A stretch of 44,208 nt of DNA from Clostridium sp. Its GTDB lineage: Bacteria; Bacillota; Clostridia; Clostridiales; Clostridiaceae. The stretch covers positions 1-44,208 of the forward strand of contig JAQUXS010000015.1 in the NCBI GenBank assembly GCA_028692255.1, in the 5' to 3' direction. Below are positions 35,526 through 43,330 of the stretch, one piece after another. Positions within the stretch are counted from its first letter, which is position 1. Every line of letters starts with the position of its first letter. The position numbers and the translations under genes are program-made. The notes under the pieces are model-generated. The model ran no database searches and was not told where the DNA came from. It was given only the letters and a program-made list of their open reading frames with translations.

Positions 35526-35555
35526 ATTATACAAATGTTAATTAAAATTAACATT
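35526..35555 (-). promoter_or_regulatory. pst operon promoter with inverted repeat
   Basis: On the minus strand TGTTAA (35553-35548), a 16-bp spacer and a perfect TATAAT (35531-35526) form a promoter. Its -35/spacer region lies in a 10-bp perfect inverted repeat, AATGTTAATT / AATTAACATT (35534-35555). TTAA(C/T)-type repeats resemble Firmicute PhoP boxes, so PhoP control is plausible. The symmetry would also suit another dimeric regulator. Confidence 0.5.
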
Positions 35556-35702
35556 GCATTTTTTATTACAACTCACAATTTTTAATTCTATTATGTGTAT
35601 TTTTAGAAATTAAATACATACTAAAATCAAATTAGTAATTCATAAATTTATTCTCTAGTGAATAAGTTGTTATTACAAATACTTCTTTATTGGAGATTAT
35701 AA

Positions 35703-36515
35703 ATGGAATACTATATTAAAGTAGAACCTAATGTAAAAATTTATGTAGAAGATCTTAACCCTAAAGGAAATAAAACAATTTTATTTCTACACGGTTGGCC
35801 TGGAAACCATAAGCTATTTGAATACCAATTTGACCAACTTCCTAAGATGGGTTACAGGTGTATTGGAATAGATACAAGAGGATTCGGAAATTCAGATAAA
35901 CCTTGGAGTGGATATGGATTTGACAGATTATCAGATGATGTTAAGTGTGTAATTGATGCTCTAAAATTAAACAATATTACGCTGGCAGGGCATTCAACTG
36001 GTGGAGCAATAGCCATTAGATACATGGCTAGACATAAAGGTTATGGAGTATCAAAGCTGGCCCTTTTTGCTGCAGCAGCACCTAGTCTTATCAAGCGTCG
36101 TAATTTTCCCTATGGTCTAGACAAAAATACTGTTCTACAAATTATTCAAGGGACATATACTGATCGTCCTGAAATGCTTCGAAATTTTGGAGATATATTT
36201 TTCTTTCAACATATAACTGAAGCCTTCTCAGACTGGTTCTTCCAATTAGGATTACAGGCATCTGGTTGGGCAACTGCAGCTATTGCAAATACTTGGATAG
36301 ATGAAGTACTGTTTTCTGATTTAAAAGCAATAAATGTTCCAACTTTAATTATTCATGGTATTCATGATAAAGTTGTTCCTTTTGAATTAGGTGAAATACA
36401 AAACAAAGATATTAAAAATTCGAAACTAATACCATTTAATTACAGCGGGCATGCAACATTCTACGATGAAAAAGATAAATTTAATGAACAATTAATAAAG
36501 TTTACAGGGAATTAG
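35703..36515 (+). CDS. Alpha/beta-fold hydrolase
   Basis: The 270-residue protein has the complete catalytic triad context: oxyanion-hole region FLHGWPGNHKLF near residue 30, nucleophile elbow AGHSTGGAIAIRYMA near residue 97, the acid in IHGIHDKVVPFELG and the histidine in NYSGHATFY. It is closest in appearance to non-haem chloroperoxidase/esterase-type enzymes (DTRGFGNSDKPWSGYGFDRL). The substrate is unknown. The start is ATG behind TTGGAG. It stands alone on the plus strand between the pst operon and the phoPR-like pair. A TTATTC/GAATAA inverted repeat at 35648-35665 lies upstream and might be regulatory. Confidence 0.9.
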   Translation: MEYYIKVEPNVKIYVEDLNPKGNKTILFLHGWPGNHKLFEYQFDQLPKMGYRCIGIDTRGFGNSDKPWSGYGFDRLSDDVKCVIDALKLNNITLAGHSTGGAIAIRYMARHKGYGVSKLALFAAAAPSLIKRRNFPYGLDKNTVLQIIQGTYTDRPEMLRNFGDIFFFQHITEAFSDWFFQLGLQASGWATAAIANTWIDEVLFSDLKAINVPTLIIHGIHDKVVPFELGEIQNKDIKNSKLIPFNYSGHATFYDEKDKFNEQLIKFTGN

Positions 36516-36555
36516 CACAAGTAACATTTTATATGTAAAAACTAACATAAAAGTA

Positions 36556-36604
36556 AAAAGTGCTGCCACATTAGCATTTAATTTTATTATGCTAATGGGA
36601 CAGC
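36556..36604. terminator. Hairpin overlapping the end of the histidine kinase gene
   Basis: GCTGTCCCATTAGCAT pairs with ATGCTAATGTGGCAGC, with two mismatches, around an 11-nt loop. On the minus strand it is followed by ACTTTTTACTTTT. The left arm encodes the last codons of the kinase. It separates the convergent hydrolase and kinase genes and probably terminates the kinase transcript, perhaps both. Confidence 0.6.
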
Positions 36605-38296
36605 CCCATTCTTACATGGCAATTTAATTATAAATTTAGTACCCTTGTTAACTTCACTTTCAATTTTTATAGAACCACCAAAATTTAATACTATATGCTT
36701 AACAATAGCAAGTCCAAGTCCTGTTCCGCCCTTAGCTCTTGACCGTGCTTTATCAACACGATAAAATCTTTCAAATATTCTGTTTTGATGTTCCTTTGCT
36801 ATACCAATTCCCGTATCTTGAACCCAAATCACACAGACATTGTTTTCACACTGTGATCCAATATAAACGCTGTCCTTTTCCTCAGAATATTTTATAGCAT
36901 TGTCAACTAAGTTGATTATCATCTGCTTAAACATATCTCTGTCTCCCAAAAGTTTTACATGCGCATCTTTAACAATGGAAATATCTATGTTTTTATTTTT
37001 TGCAGTATTTTTCATTAAACAATACACACTTTCTATTTCACTGTCCACATAGAATTCTTCTCTCTTCATGCTACTTTCAATTTCTATATGAGAAAGAGTT
37101 AGTGTATCATTTATAAGTCTTGTAAGTCTATCCACTTCATCATCTATTATATTTAAAAATTTAATTCTCTGCTTTTCATCTTCAACATATTTTATTGTTT
37201 CAGAAAATCCTTTTATTGAAGTAAGCGGCGTCTTAAGTTCATGTGATACATTTGCGACAAATTGTGTCCTCATATTTTCAAGTTTCTTTATGCCAGTTAC
37301 GTCTTGTATTACTGCAACTGTACCAATATGCTTAGAATCACTTATTATATCTGCAGTTCTTATCCTTAAATTTCTTTCCTTTGGCCACAGTATTTTTATC
37401 TCTTTAAAACCACTTGTTCTTTTTTTAAAAATTTCCTCAAAATCAAAGTCCCTTATAATTTCAATTAAATTTCTACCTATTATGTCTTGATTTATTCCAA
37501 AAATCAGTTCAGCATAGGGATTTATCATCATTACTTTATTTTTATTATCTACAGCAATAACTCCACTATCCATACTCTTTAATATTGCTTCCATTTTATT
37601 TTGCTTATCAATGGCATCTTTCATAGAAATTTGAAGTTTTTCTGCCATGTGGTTAAATGTTTTACTGAGCTTTCCAAATTCATCATCTGTCTGAACTGAT
37701 GCTCTTTTATTAAGTTCCCCTTTTTCTGCAAGTGCACTTGCAAATTCAAGATCTCTTATTGGTTTTATTATTGAATTAGCCACTATTATTCCAAAAATAG
37801 TTGAAATTAAAACTGAAATTAATATTATAAGCAAATAGTATTTTAAATAATTTACCCCAAGTGTACTTGATAGTGTTAGATCATGACTGCTATCTATAAC
37901 GTACCCATTTCCATAAAGTCTAGCATAATACATTACACTATTATTTTCATATTCACTATACCTAGTGAAGTATGCATTTCCTTTACTTCTTGCATCTTTT
38001 ACTTCATTCATATTATTTAAATTTAAATGTTTAATATTACTAAATATTACTTTATTATTTTTATCAATAACTGCAATTTTAGTATCACTGTTTTTTAGTA
38101 AGGAGTTGAGTGTACTAGCTTTATTACTTATGTTATTTGCATTCATAACATTACCCACAGAAGCATTAACATCTTTAAGATTATCCTTCATATTTGTCTC
38201 ATACTGATAATTAATCATGGATGTAAAAATCAAGCTTACCAATATGAGTATAAATAATAATGTACCCAGCATTTTCATAAGAAGTTTCTTTTTCAT
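36587..38296 (-). CDS. phoR: PhoR/WalK-type sensor histidine kinase
   Basis: The 569-residue kinase has a first membrane helix (LLMKMLGTLLFILILVSLIF), an extracytoplasmic region of about 120 residues and a second helix (YLLIILISVLISTIFGIIV). HAMP (SIIKPIRDLEFASALAEKG), PAS (MEAILKSMDSGVIAVDN onward), HisKA with phosphoacceptor VSHELKTPLTSIKGF and HATPase motifs (MIINLVDNAIKYS, DTGIGI, GGTGLGLAIVKHIV) follow. A longer frame exists to 38335, but MKKKLLMK at 38296, one base after the phoP stop, is the credible start. Nearby pst genes and a PhoP-like partner favour PhoR over WalK, but this is inference. Confidence 0.88.
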   Translation of the reverse strand: MKKKLLMKMLGTLLFILILVSLIFTSMINYQYETNMKDNLKDVNASVGNVMNANNISNKASTLNSLLKNSDTKIAVIDKNNKVIFSNIKHLNLNNMNEVKDARSKGNAYFTRYSEYENNSVMYYARLYGNGYVIDSSHDLTLSSTLGVNYLKYYLLIILISVLISTIFGIIVANSIIKPIRDLEFASALAEKGELNKRASVQTDDEFGKLSKTFNHMAEKLQISMKDAIDKQNKMEAILKSMDSGVIAVDNKNKVMMINPYAELIFGINQDIIGRNLIEIIRDFDFEEIFKKRTSGFKEIKILWPKERNLRIRTADIISDSKHIGTVAVIQDVTGIKKLENMRTQFVANVSHELKTPLTSIKGFSETIKYVEDEKQRIKFLNIIDDEVDRLTRLINDTLTLSHIEIESSMKREEFYVDSEIESVYCLMKNTAKNKNIDISIVKDAHVKLLGDRDMFKQMIINLVDNAIKYSEEKDSVYIGSQCENNVCVIWVQDTGIGIAKEHQNRIFERFYRVDKARSRAKGGTGLGLAIVKHIVLNFGGSIKIESEVNKGTKFIIKLPCKNGAVPLA

Positions 38297-38297
38297 A

Positions 38298-38996
38298 TTA
38301 ATCACCGTCGCCGTTAAATCTATATCCGATTCCACGAATTGTTTCTATGTATTTCGGATTTTTATCGTCATCTTCTATTTTTTGTCTAAGATGTCTTATA
38401 TGAACATCTACGGTCCTTGTTTCGCCTACATATTCATATCCCCATACTTTATCTAATAAAAAATCTCTAGTCATGACTCTACCTTTATTTTTTATCAAAA
38501 TCTGCAAAAGTTCAAATTCTTTAAGTGTAAGTTCTAATTTTTCTTCTCCTTTAACAATATCATGTTTTTGAAAATCAATATTTATATTTCCAAAAGTAAA
38601 TACTGTATCTACAGCTTGGACCTTTGATCTTCTAAGTACCGCTTTTACTCTAGCAGTAAGCTCTCTTACTGAAAAAGGTTTTGTTATATAATCATCTGCA
38701 CCTAACTCTAATCCAAGAATTTTATCTATTTCTTCTCCTTTAGCTGTTATCATTATTATAGGCATCGATGCTATAGATCCATCTCGTCTTATCTCTCTAC
38801 AGACATCATATCCATCCATTTGAGGAAGCATAACATCCAGCAAAACAAGTTTGGGATTTTCTTTTTTTGCTAGCTTTAAAGCATCAGCTCCATTATAAGC
38901 ACATATAGTTTTATAACCATCTTTCTCCAGGTTAAATTTTATAAGCTCTACAATGTGCTCTTCATCATCTACAATTAAAACTTTTTCTCCTGCCAT
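38298..38996 (-). CDS. phoP: OmpR/PhoP-type response regulator
   Basis: The 232-residue regulator has an N-terminal receiver domain with the acidic pair DDEE, phosphorylatable Asp in VLLDVMLPQMDGYDV near residue 53, and Lys in ITKPFSVREL. A winged-helix DNA-binding domain follows (about 130-230), with LTLKEFELLQILIKNKGRV, TRDFLLDKVWGYEYVGETR and VDVHIRHLRQKIE. It is translated just before the kinase gene. If it is PhoP, the pst promoter at 35526-35555 is a natural target. The start is ATG at 38996. Confidence 0.9.
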   Translation of the reverse strand: MAGEKVLIVDDEEHIVELIKFNLEKDGYKTICAYNGADALKLAKKENPKLVLLDVMLPQMDGYDVCREIRRDGSIASMPIIMITAKGEEIDKILGLELGADDYITKPFSVRELTARVKAVLRRSKVQAVDTVFTFGNINIDFQKHDIVKGEEKLELTLKEFELLQILIKNKGRVMTRDFLLDKVWGYEYVGETRTVDVHIRHLRQKIEDDDKNPKYIETIRGIGYRFNGDGD

Positions 38997-39023
38997 ACAA
39001 TACCTATACCTCCAGCTTATTAA

Positions 39024-39734
39024 TTAATTAATAAAAATAAATGAGAACATCCTTCCACAGCCATCTTTTTGTTTTCTGTAAGAATACAAATCATATTCTT
39101 CATTACAATATGTACATATACCAGTATTTTTTATATTGTCATTTTTTATTCCAGACGTTAACAGTTGCTTTTCGATACATTTACTCAAATCAAGTTTTCC
39201 ATCTCTATAAATTTTAAGTCCATGATATATATCCACATTGTTAAACTGCTCTGCTTCTTCCCTTCCAAATTCATAGCAACATGATCTATTATGAGGTCCA
39301 ATATATGCAACTATATCCTCGGCCTTAACACCATAAAATTCAATCATTTTTCTTACTGTCTTAAGAACTATTTTTTTAAACGTTCCTTTCCATCCGCTGT
39401 GTATAGCTGCAATTACATGTTTATTTTTACAATAAAGAATAACAGGCACACAATCAGCTGTAAATACTCCTATTGCTATATTCTTTTTATCAGTTATAAT
39501 TGCATCACCACAATGCATTGTATACTTATCTTCATATAGCATAATATTGTCACTATGAATTTGTTTTAAATAAATAACATCTTTAACACCAAACCAGTCT
39601 TTTATTCTAGTAAGATTTTCTAATCCTGTTTCAGTGTTCATGTTAAAATCAAGATTATTTTTAGCTGTAGAAAAATTCAATTCAATATTTTTGTCTTTAA
39701 AGTTTATAAATTCAAATTTATTATCAATTATCAT
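39024..39734 (-). CDS. pgeF: Peptidoglycan editing factor / purine nucleoside phosphorylase, YfiH family
   Basis: The 236-residue protein has the zinc and active-site motifs of the multicopper-oxidase-like YfiH family: LKQIHSDNIMLYE, GVFTADCVPVILY, IAAIHSGWKGTFKKI and AYIGPHNRSCCYEFG. Older labels call it laccase or polyphenol oxidase. Members cleave purine nucleosides, and PgeF in Escherichia coli corrects misincorporated L-Ser in wall peptides. A frame extends to 39752, but ATG at 39734 (MIIDNKFEF) has GGAGATGAGGTG upstream. It lies between nrdR and phoP. Confidence 0.93.
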   Translation of the reverse strand: MIIDNKFEFINFKDKNIELNFSTAKNNLDFNMNTETGLENLTRIKDWFGVKDVIYLKQIHSDNIMLYEDKYTMHCGDAIITDKKNIAIGVFTADCVPVILYCKNKHVIAAIHSGWKGTFKKIVLKTVRKMIEFYGVKAEDIVAYIGPHNRSCCYEFGREEAEQFNNVDIYHGLKIYRDGKLDLSKCIEKQLLTSGIKNDNIKNTGICTYCNEEYDLYSYRKQKDGCGRMFSFIFIN

Positions 39735-39814
39735 TTTACACCTCATCTCCAATTTTATAGCTATTTTTAACTGTATTTAACAATGTTTAACGTCAATTTA
39801 ACAAATCACAATTA

Positions 39815-40273
39815 CTATTTTTTATTGGAAATAAGGTTTGAGATTTCTTCCATAAAAGTATTTATATCTTTAAATTGTCTGTATACCGAAGCAAATCTTA
39901 CATATGCTACTTCATCTACATTTTTTAATTTTTCCATTATTATTTCACCTATTGTTTCTGATTTAATCTCACTTACCATATCATTACTAAGTTTTTTTTC
40001 AACTTCAAAAGCTATATTATCAATTTGCTGTCTTGATACTGGTCTTTTCTGACAAGCTTTTATAAGCCCACTTACTATTTTTGACTTATCAAAGTATTCC
40101 CGGCTTGAGTCCTTTTTAATTACAAGTATAGGTATATCCTCTATTTTTTCATAAGTTGTATACCTTTTACTGCATTTAAGGCATTCTCTTCTTCTCCTTA
40201 TAGCCATACTGTCTTCCGTAGATCTGGAATCAATAACTTTACTTTCTTCACATCCACAATATGGGCATTTCAA
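39815..40273 (-). CDS. nrdR: Transcriptional repressor NrdR
   Basis: The 152-residue protein represses ribonucleotide reductase genes according to ATP/dATP. The N-terminal zinc ribbon has CPYCGCEESKVIDSR and RRRRECLKCSKRYTTYEKIE. The ATP-cone follows from about residue 46 (VIKKDSSREYFDKSKIVSGL). I place the start at TTG 40273 (MKCPYC...). The GTG at 40282 is only 1 nt from the AAAGGA site, whereas the TTG is 10 nt away and matches the family N-terminus. No nrd genes are in the window. Confidence 0.94.
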   Translation of the reverse strand: MKCPYCGCEESKVIDSRSTEDSMAIRRRRECLKCSKRYTTYEKIEDIPILVIKKDSSREYFDKSKIVSGLIKACQKRPVSRQQIDNIAFEVEKKLSNDMVSEIKSETIGEIIMEKLKNVDEVAYVRFASVYRQFKDINTFMEEISNLISNKK

Positions 40274-40333
40274 TTCATTCACGTCCTTTGTATAATATTA
40301 TAGGTATATTATACACTTAATCTTTACATATCT

Positions 40334-40594
40334 TCAATCTTTATTATATTGCACATTACTTCCATTTACCAAAATAACATCAACACCAATTTTAGTTATT
40401 TCTCCCCATGGAATTTCTATATCATTATTTTTCGAAAACCATCCTACCTTATGATTCGGAATTAAAATTGATATTATTTTATAGTTTTCACAATCTACAA
40501 GCATATCCTTTATGTAGCCAAGTTTTGTTCCCGTTGTTATATCAATAACTTCCATTGTTCTTAAATTACCTAAAGAATGTAATCCAATTTCCAT
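40334..40594 (-). CDS. YlmC/YmxH family PRC-barrel protein
   Basis: The 86-residue single PRC-barrel domain shows LRTMEVIDITTGTKLGYIKD, KIISILIPNHKVGWFSKNND and IPWGEITKIGVDVILV. Members of this family are often found next to sporulation sigma factor genes, as here downstream of sigG; a sporulation role is commonly proposed but not proven. The start is ATG behind TAGGGGG. Confidence 0.9.
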   Translation of the reverse strand: MEIGLHSLGNLRTMEVIDITTGTKLGYIKDMLVDCENYKIISILIPNHKVGWFSKNNDIEIPWGEITKIGVDVILVNGSNVQYNKD

Positions 40595-40686
40595 AATATC
40601 TACCCCCTATTAATATTTATAAAAAAAATTATAAAATTATACTTAAAAAAATAATTTATTCTTGTAAATTAAGCTCAAAATAACTA

Positions 40687-40747
40687 ATTCTCAATTTTTA
40701 GTACGCTGAAGTTTAAATTAAAAATTCACCGACTAAAAATTGAGAAT
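40687..40747. other. Long hairpin between sigG and the PRC-barrel gene
   Basis: ATTCTCAATTTTTAGT and its perfect reverse complement ACTAAAAATTGAGAAT (16 bp) are separated by 29 nt. The stem extends, past a 1-nt bulge and one mismatch, through CGCTGAA / TTCACCG, leaving a loop of about 14 nt. Neither side has the U-run of a Rho-independent terminator. It may block read-through from sigG, act as an RNA-processing site or belong to a dispersed hairpin family. Confidence 0.65.
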
Positions 40748-40765
40748 CTCATTTTGTGATAAATG

Positions 40766-41539
40766 TTATACATATTTTCTCATGTGCTTTAATGCACTTT
40801 TTTCAAGTCTCGATACTTGCGCTTGAGATATACCTATTTCCTGTGCAACCTCCATTTGAGTGCGCCCATCAAAGAATCTCATATTAAGTATCATTTTTTC
40901 ACGACCACTTAATTTTTTCATTGCTTCTTTTATAGAAACATTTTCAATCCAATTATCATCTTGATTCTTAGTATCACCTATTTGATCCATTACATAAACT
41001 GCATCCATACCATCATGATAAATTGGTTCGAACAAAGATATTGGATCTTGTATAGCATCAAGAGCAAATATAACATCTTCCCTTGGAAGTTCTAATTCTT
41101 TGGCAATTTGAGATACAGTTGGTTCTTTATTATCCTTTTTAACGAGTTTATCTCTTGCCTGAAGTGCTCTATAAGCAATATCCCTTAGTGACCTACTCAC
41201 TCTTATTGAATTGTTATCTCTTAAATACCTCCTTATTTCTCCTATTATCATAGGCACAGCATAAGTTGAAAATTTTACATTTTGACTCAAATCAAAATTG
41301 TCTATTGATTTTATAAGTCCAATACAACCAACCTGAAACAAATCATCAGCATTTTCTCCACGATTATTAAATCTTTGTATAACACTTAAAACTAAACGAA
41401 GATTGCCCTTTATAAATTTTTCTCTTGAAGGATAATCTCCTTTCTGAACAGCACTAAGAAGTTCTCGCATTTCCTTTTCCTTTAAAACCGGAAGTTTAGA
41501 CGTATTGACTCCACATATTTCTACTTTGTTAATCATCAA
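40766..41539 (-). CDS. sigG: RNA polymerase sporulation sigma factor G
   Basis: The 257-residue late-forespore sigma factor begins with INKVEICGVNTSKLPVLKEK, a sigma-G hallmark. Core binding and -10 recognition are in RLVLSVIQRFNNRGENADDL, FQVGCIGLIKSID and FDLSQNVKFSTYAVPMIIGE. Region 4 is MRFFDGRTQMEVAQEIGISQ followed by AQVSRLEKSALKHM. The start is TTG at 41539: AAGGGG is 9 nt away, and this gives the same N-terminal length as Bacillus SigG; ATG at 41536 is the alternative. A consensus sigma-F/G promoter precedes it (41573-41601). It follows sigE. Confidence 0.96.
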   Translation of the reverse strand: MMINKVEICGVNTSKLPVLKEKEMRELLSAVQKGDYPSREKFIKGNLRLVLSVIQRFNNRGENADDLFQVGCIGLIKSIDNFDLSQNVKFSTYAVPMIIGEIRRYLRDNNSIRVSRSLRDIAYRALQARDKLVKKDNKEPTVSQIAKELELPREDVIFALDAIQDPISLFEPIYHDGMDAVYVMDQIGDTKNQDDNWIENVSIKEAMKKLSGREKMILNMRFFDGRTQMEVAQEIGISQAQVSRLEKSALKHMRKYV

Positions 41540-41572
41540 TCTTATCAGCCCCTTAAGAATAATAGCATTAAA

Positions 41573-41601
41573 ATTATTCCCTCAAGGAACTGATTTTATA
41601 C
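41573..41601 (-). promoter_or_regulatory. Sigma-F/sigma-G promoter of sigG
   Basis: On the minus strand GTATA (41601-41597), a 15-bp spacer and GGGAATAAT (41581-41573) match the forespore consensus GYATA-N15-GGNNANANT at every fixed position. It lies in the short gap between sigE and sigG, about 35 bp before the sigG start, so sigG can be expressed in the forespore independently of the sigE operon. Confidence 0.78.
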
Positions 41602-41612
41602 TAAAGACAAAT

Positions 41613-42317
41613 CTATAACATTTTATTAATTTCTTTTTTTAACCTTTTTACAATTCTTTTTTCAAGTCTTGAAATATATGATTGAGAAATACCAAGCATG
41701 TCCGCAACTTCCTTTTGAGTCTTTTCACAATTGCCATTTAATCCATACCTAAGCTCAACTATTTCTTTTTCCCTTATTGATAACTTTTTCATTGCAATGT
41801 CTAAAAGCTGCTTATCTACCTGATCTTCAATTAGATTGTATACAGAATCATTTTCAGTTCCCAATATATCCGAAAGTAAAAGTTCATTTCCATCCCAATC
41901 TATATTAAGAGGCTCATAAAATGATATTTCTGATCTAACCTTACTATTTCTTCTTAGGTACATTAATATTTCATTCTCTATGCATCTAGAAGCATATGTA
42001 GCAAGCTTAATATTCTTTCCAGGATCAAAAGTATTTACAGCTTTTATAAGCCCTATTGTTCCAACGGAAATGAGATCTTCAACTCCAATACCTGTATTTT
42101 CAAATTTACGAGCTATATATATTACAAGTCTTAAATTTCTTTCAATTAAAGTGGCTCTTACCTTTTCATCTCCACCAACAAGTTTTTTAACAAGTTCACT
42201 CTCCTCTTCTTTTGTAAGTGGTGGTGGAAGAGCATCATTTCCTCCAATATACATAACATTATTGAAAAATACTTTAAACTTTATTAGTATTCTATTTATT
42301 AGTATTCTTAACCACAT
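41613..42317 (-). CDS. sigE: RNA polymerase sporulation sigma factor E (precursor)
   Basis: The 234-residue pro-sigma-E has an N-terminal prosequence ([20 protein letters not shown]) before the conserved [17 protein letters not shown], near where SpoIIGA cleaves the Bacillus protein. Region 2 includes [39 protein letters not shown] and [19 protein letters not shown]. Region 4 includes [15 protein letters not shown] and the [20 protein letters not shown] helix-turn-helix. A TTG frame extends 15 nt upstream but overlaps GGAGGTAGC, so ATG at 42317 is the start. It directly follows its protease gene spoIIGA. Confidence 0.96.
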   Translation of the reverse strand: MWLRILINRILIKFKVFFNNVMYIGGNDALPPPLTKEEESELVKKLVGGDEKVRATLIERNLRLVIYIARKFENTGIGVEDLISVGTIGLIKAVNTFDPGKNIKLATYASRCIENEILMYLRRNSKVRSEISFYEPLNIDWDGNELLLSDILGTENDSVYNLIEDQVDKQLLDIAMKKLSIREKEIVELRYGLNGNCEKTQKEVADMLGISQSYISRLEKRIVKRLKKEINKML

Positions 42318-42334
42318 TTTTGCTACCTCCAATT

Positions 42335-43129
42335 TTATATAATCCCTCTGGAAAGTAATGCATTATAATCATTTAGCTCACTGAATTTTCCATCCGAAAT
42401 TGCTACTATAATCTCCTTTTTTTCATAGGTTTTATTATTATAAATGTTAACAGCTGAGGGTTTAAAACCTTTAAGTACTCCATTCAACCCATTTACCCCT
42501 TTAAAAGGTATGTAAAAAATCTTTTCATTTTCTATATTCACATCCTTAAGTACCCCTCTTTCTACAATCATTACAGGCAGATTGGTAGCTGGTTCCTTTA
42601 ATTCATTTCCCGTATCTAAAAATGCTTTTATTTTCTTTTCTCTACTATTCACAGTAATATATACATCATAGATATAATTATTTATTTTTTTCCTATCTTT
42701 GACGTATACAATAAGTCTATGGATTAAGACATAGGAAATAAATACCGCTATAAGAATATACTTGTATGAGAAATTTAAAGAATTTAAATCCTGCACATTA
42801 CCATTTTCAAATTCCATGAATATACAAAATCCTGCAACTAACATTGAATATAAAATCAAAATACATACTGCTTTCAAATTGAAAAGGAAGTTACTTTTTC
42901 TAAAACATACAAATATCATAATAAAAGCTACAAGTATCTTAAAAATTAGTGAAGTAAATATTTTAGGTACAGGATAAACAATTACCAAAACATATAAGCT
43001 TCCAACAAAGGCAGCAGCAGCAATATATTTTAATTTTACATAAATCTTAAGTGTCTCAGCGGTAATATAAATCAAGAAAAAATTAATGCATAAATTCTCA
43101 AACATGAGTACATCCAAATATACTACCAT
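42335..43129 (-). CDS. spoIIGA: Sigma-E processing aspartic peptidase SpoIIGA
   Basis: The 264-residue protein has an N-terminal half of about five membrane helices, starting [20 protein letters not shown]. The C-terminal half is an aspartic protease domain with the catalytic [12 protein letters not shown] near residue 178 and a C-terminal [19 protein letters not shown]. SpoIIGA sits in the septum and cleaves pro-sigma-E. The ATG at 43144 overlaps the AGGAGGA ribosome binding site, so ATG at 43129 is the start. It is upstream of sigE and downstream of ftsZ, the standard order. Confidence 0.94.
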   Translation of the reverse strand: MVVYLDVLMFENLCINFFLIYITAETLKIYVKLKYIAAAAFVGSLYVLVIVYPVPKIFTSLIFKILVAFIMIFVCFRKSNFLFNLKAVCILILYSMLVAGFCIFMEFENGNVQDLNSLNFSYKYILIAVFISYVLIHRLIVYVKDRKKINNYIYDVYITVNSREKKIKAFLDTGNELKEPATNLPVMIVERGVLKDVNIENEKIFYIPFKGVNGLNGVLKGFKPSAVNIYNNKTYEKKEIIVAISDGKFSELNDYNALLSRGII

Positions 43130-43151
43130 AATATTCCTCCTCATGTCTGTT

Positions 43152-43184
43152 ATTATATAACTTGTTCTCCTAATATTTTGTCAT
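43152..43184 (-). promoter_or_regulatory. Candidate spoIIG promoter with long spacer
   Basis: On the minus strand ATGACA (43184-43179) and a perfect TATAAT (43157-43152) are 21 bp apart, an abnormal spacing for sigma-A. In Bacillus the Spo0A-activated spoIIG promoter also has an overlong spacer (22 bp). The -35 overlaps TGACAAA, close to the Spo0A-box core TGNCGAA. The leader would be short, about 16 nt. It is tentative. Confidence 0.4.
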
Positions 43185-43245
43185 TTTATAATATTAAGTA
43201 AATTTTTTATATACCAAAATATTGCAAAAACCATTTTAAAAGTAC

Positions 43246-43286
43246 AAAAAAAAATAATGACCAATGCACATTGTACATTGATCATT
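43246..43286 (-). terminator. Rho-independent terminator of ftsZ
   Basis: AATGATCAATG pairs with CATTGGTCATT (one G-U) around a 9-nt loop on the minus strand. It is followed after two bases by nine U residues (the A-run at 43246-43254). It lies about 45 bp past the ftsZ stop and before the spoIIG promoter, so sporulation genes are insulated from ftsZ transcription. Confidence 0.75.
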
Positions 43287-43327
43287 ATTCATTAATCCTT
43301 ATTCATTATCATTGATCATTGATCATT
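43256..43327. repeat. Degenerate short-repeat tract rich in TGATCATT / ATTCATT
   Basis: Between the end of ftsZ and its terminator the sequence repeats units such as TTGATCATT, TTATTCATT and ATTGATCATT with small variations. TGATCA is itself palindromic, so several alternative hairpins are possible, including the terminator at 43246-43286. It looks like local expansion of an AT-rich heptamer or octamer rather than a mobile element. Confidence 0.55.
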
Positions 43328-43330
43328 TTT

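Noticed and set aside
43256-43327. Short TGATCATT-like repeats considered as a CRISPR array
   Set aside because: Units are too short and irregular, with no spacers of constant length and no cas genes; part of it forms the ftsZ terminator.
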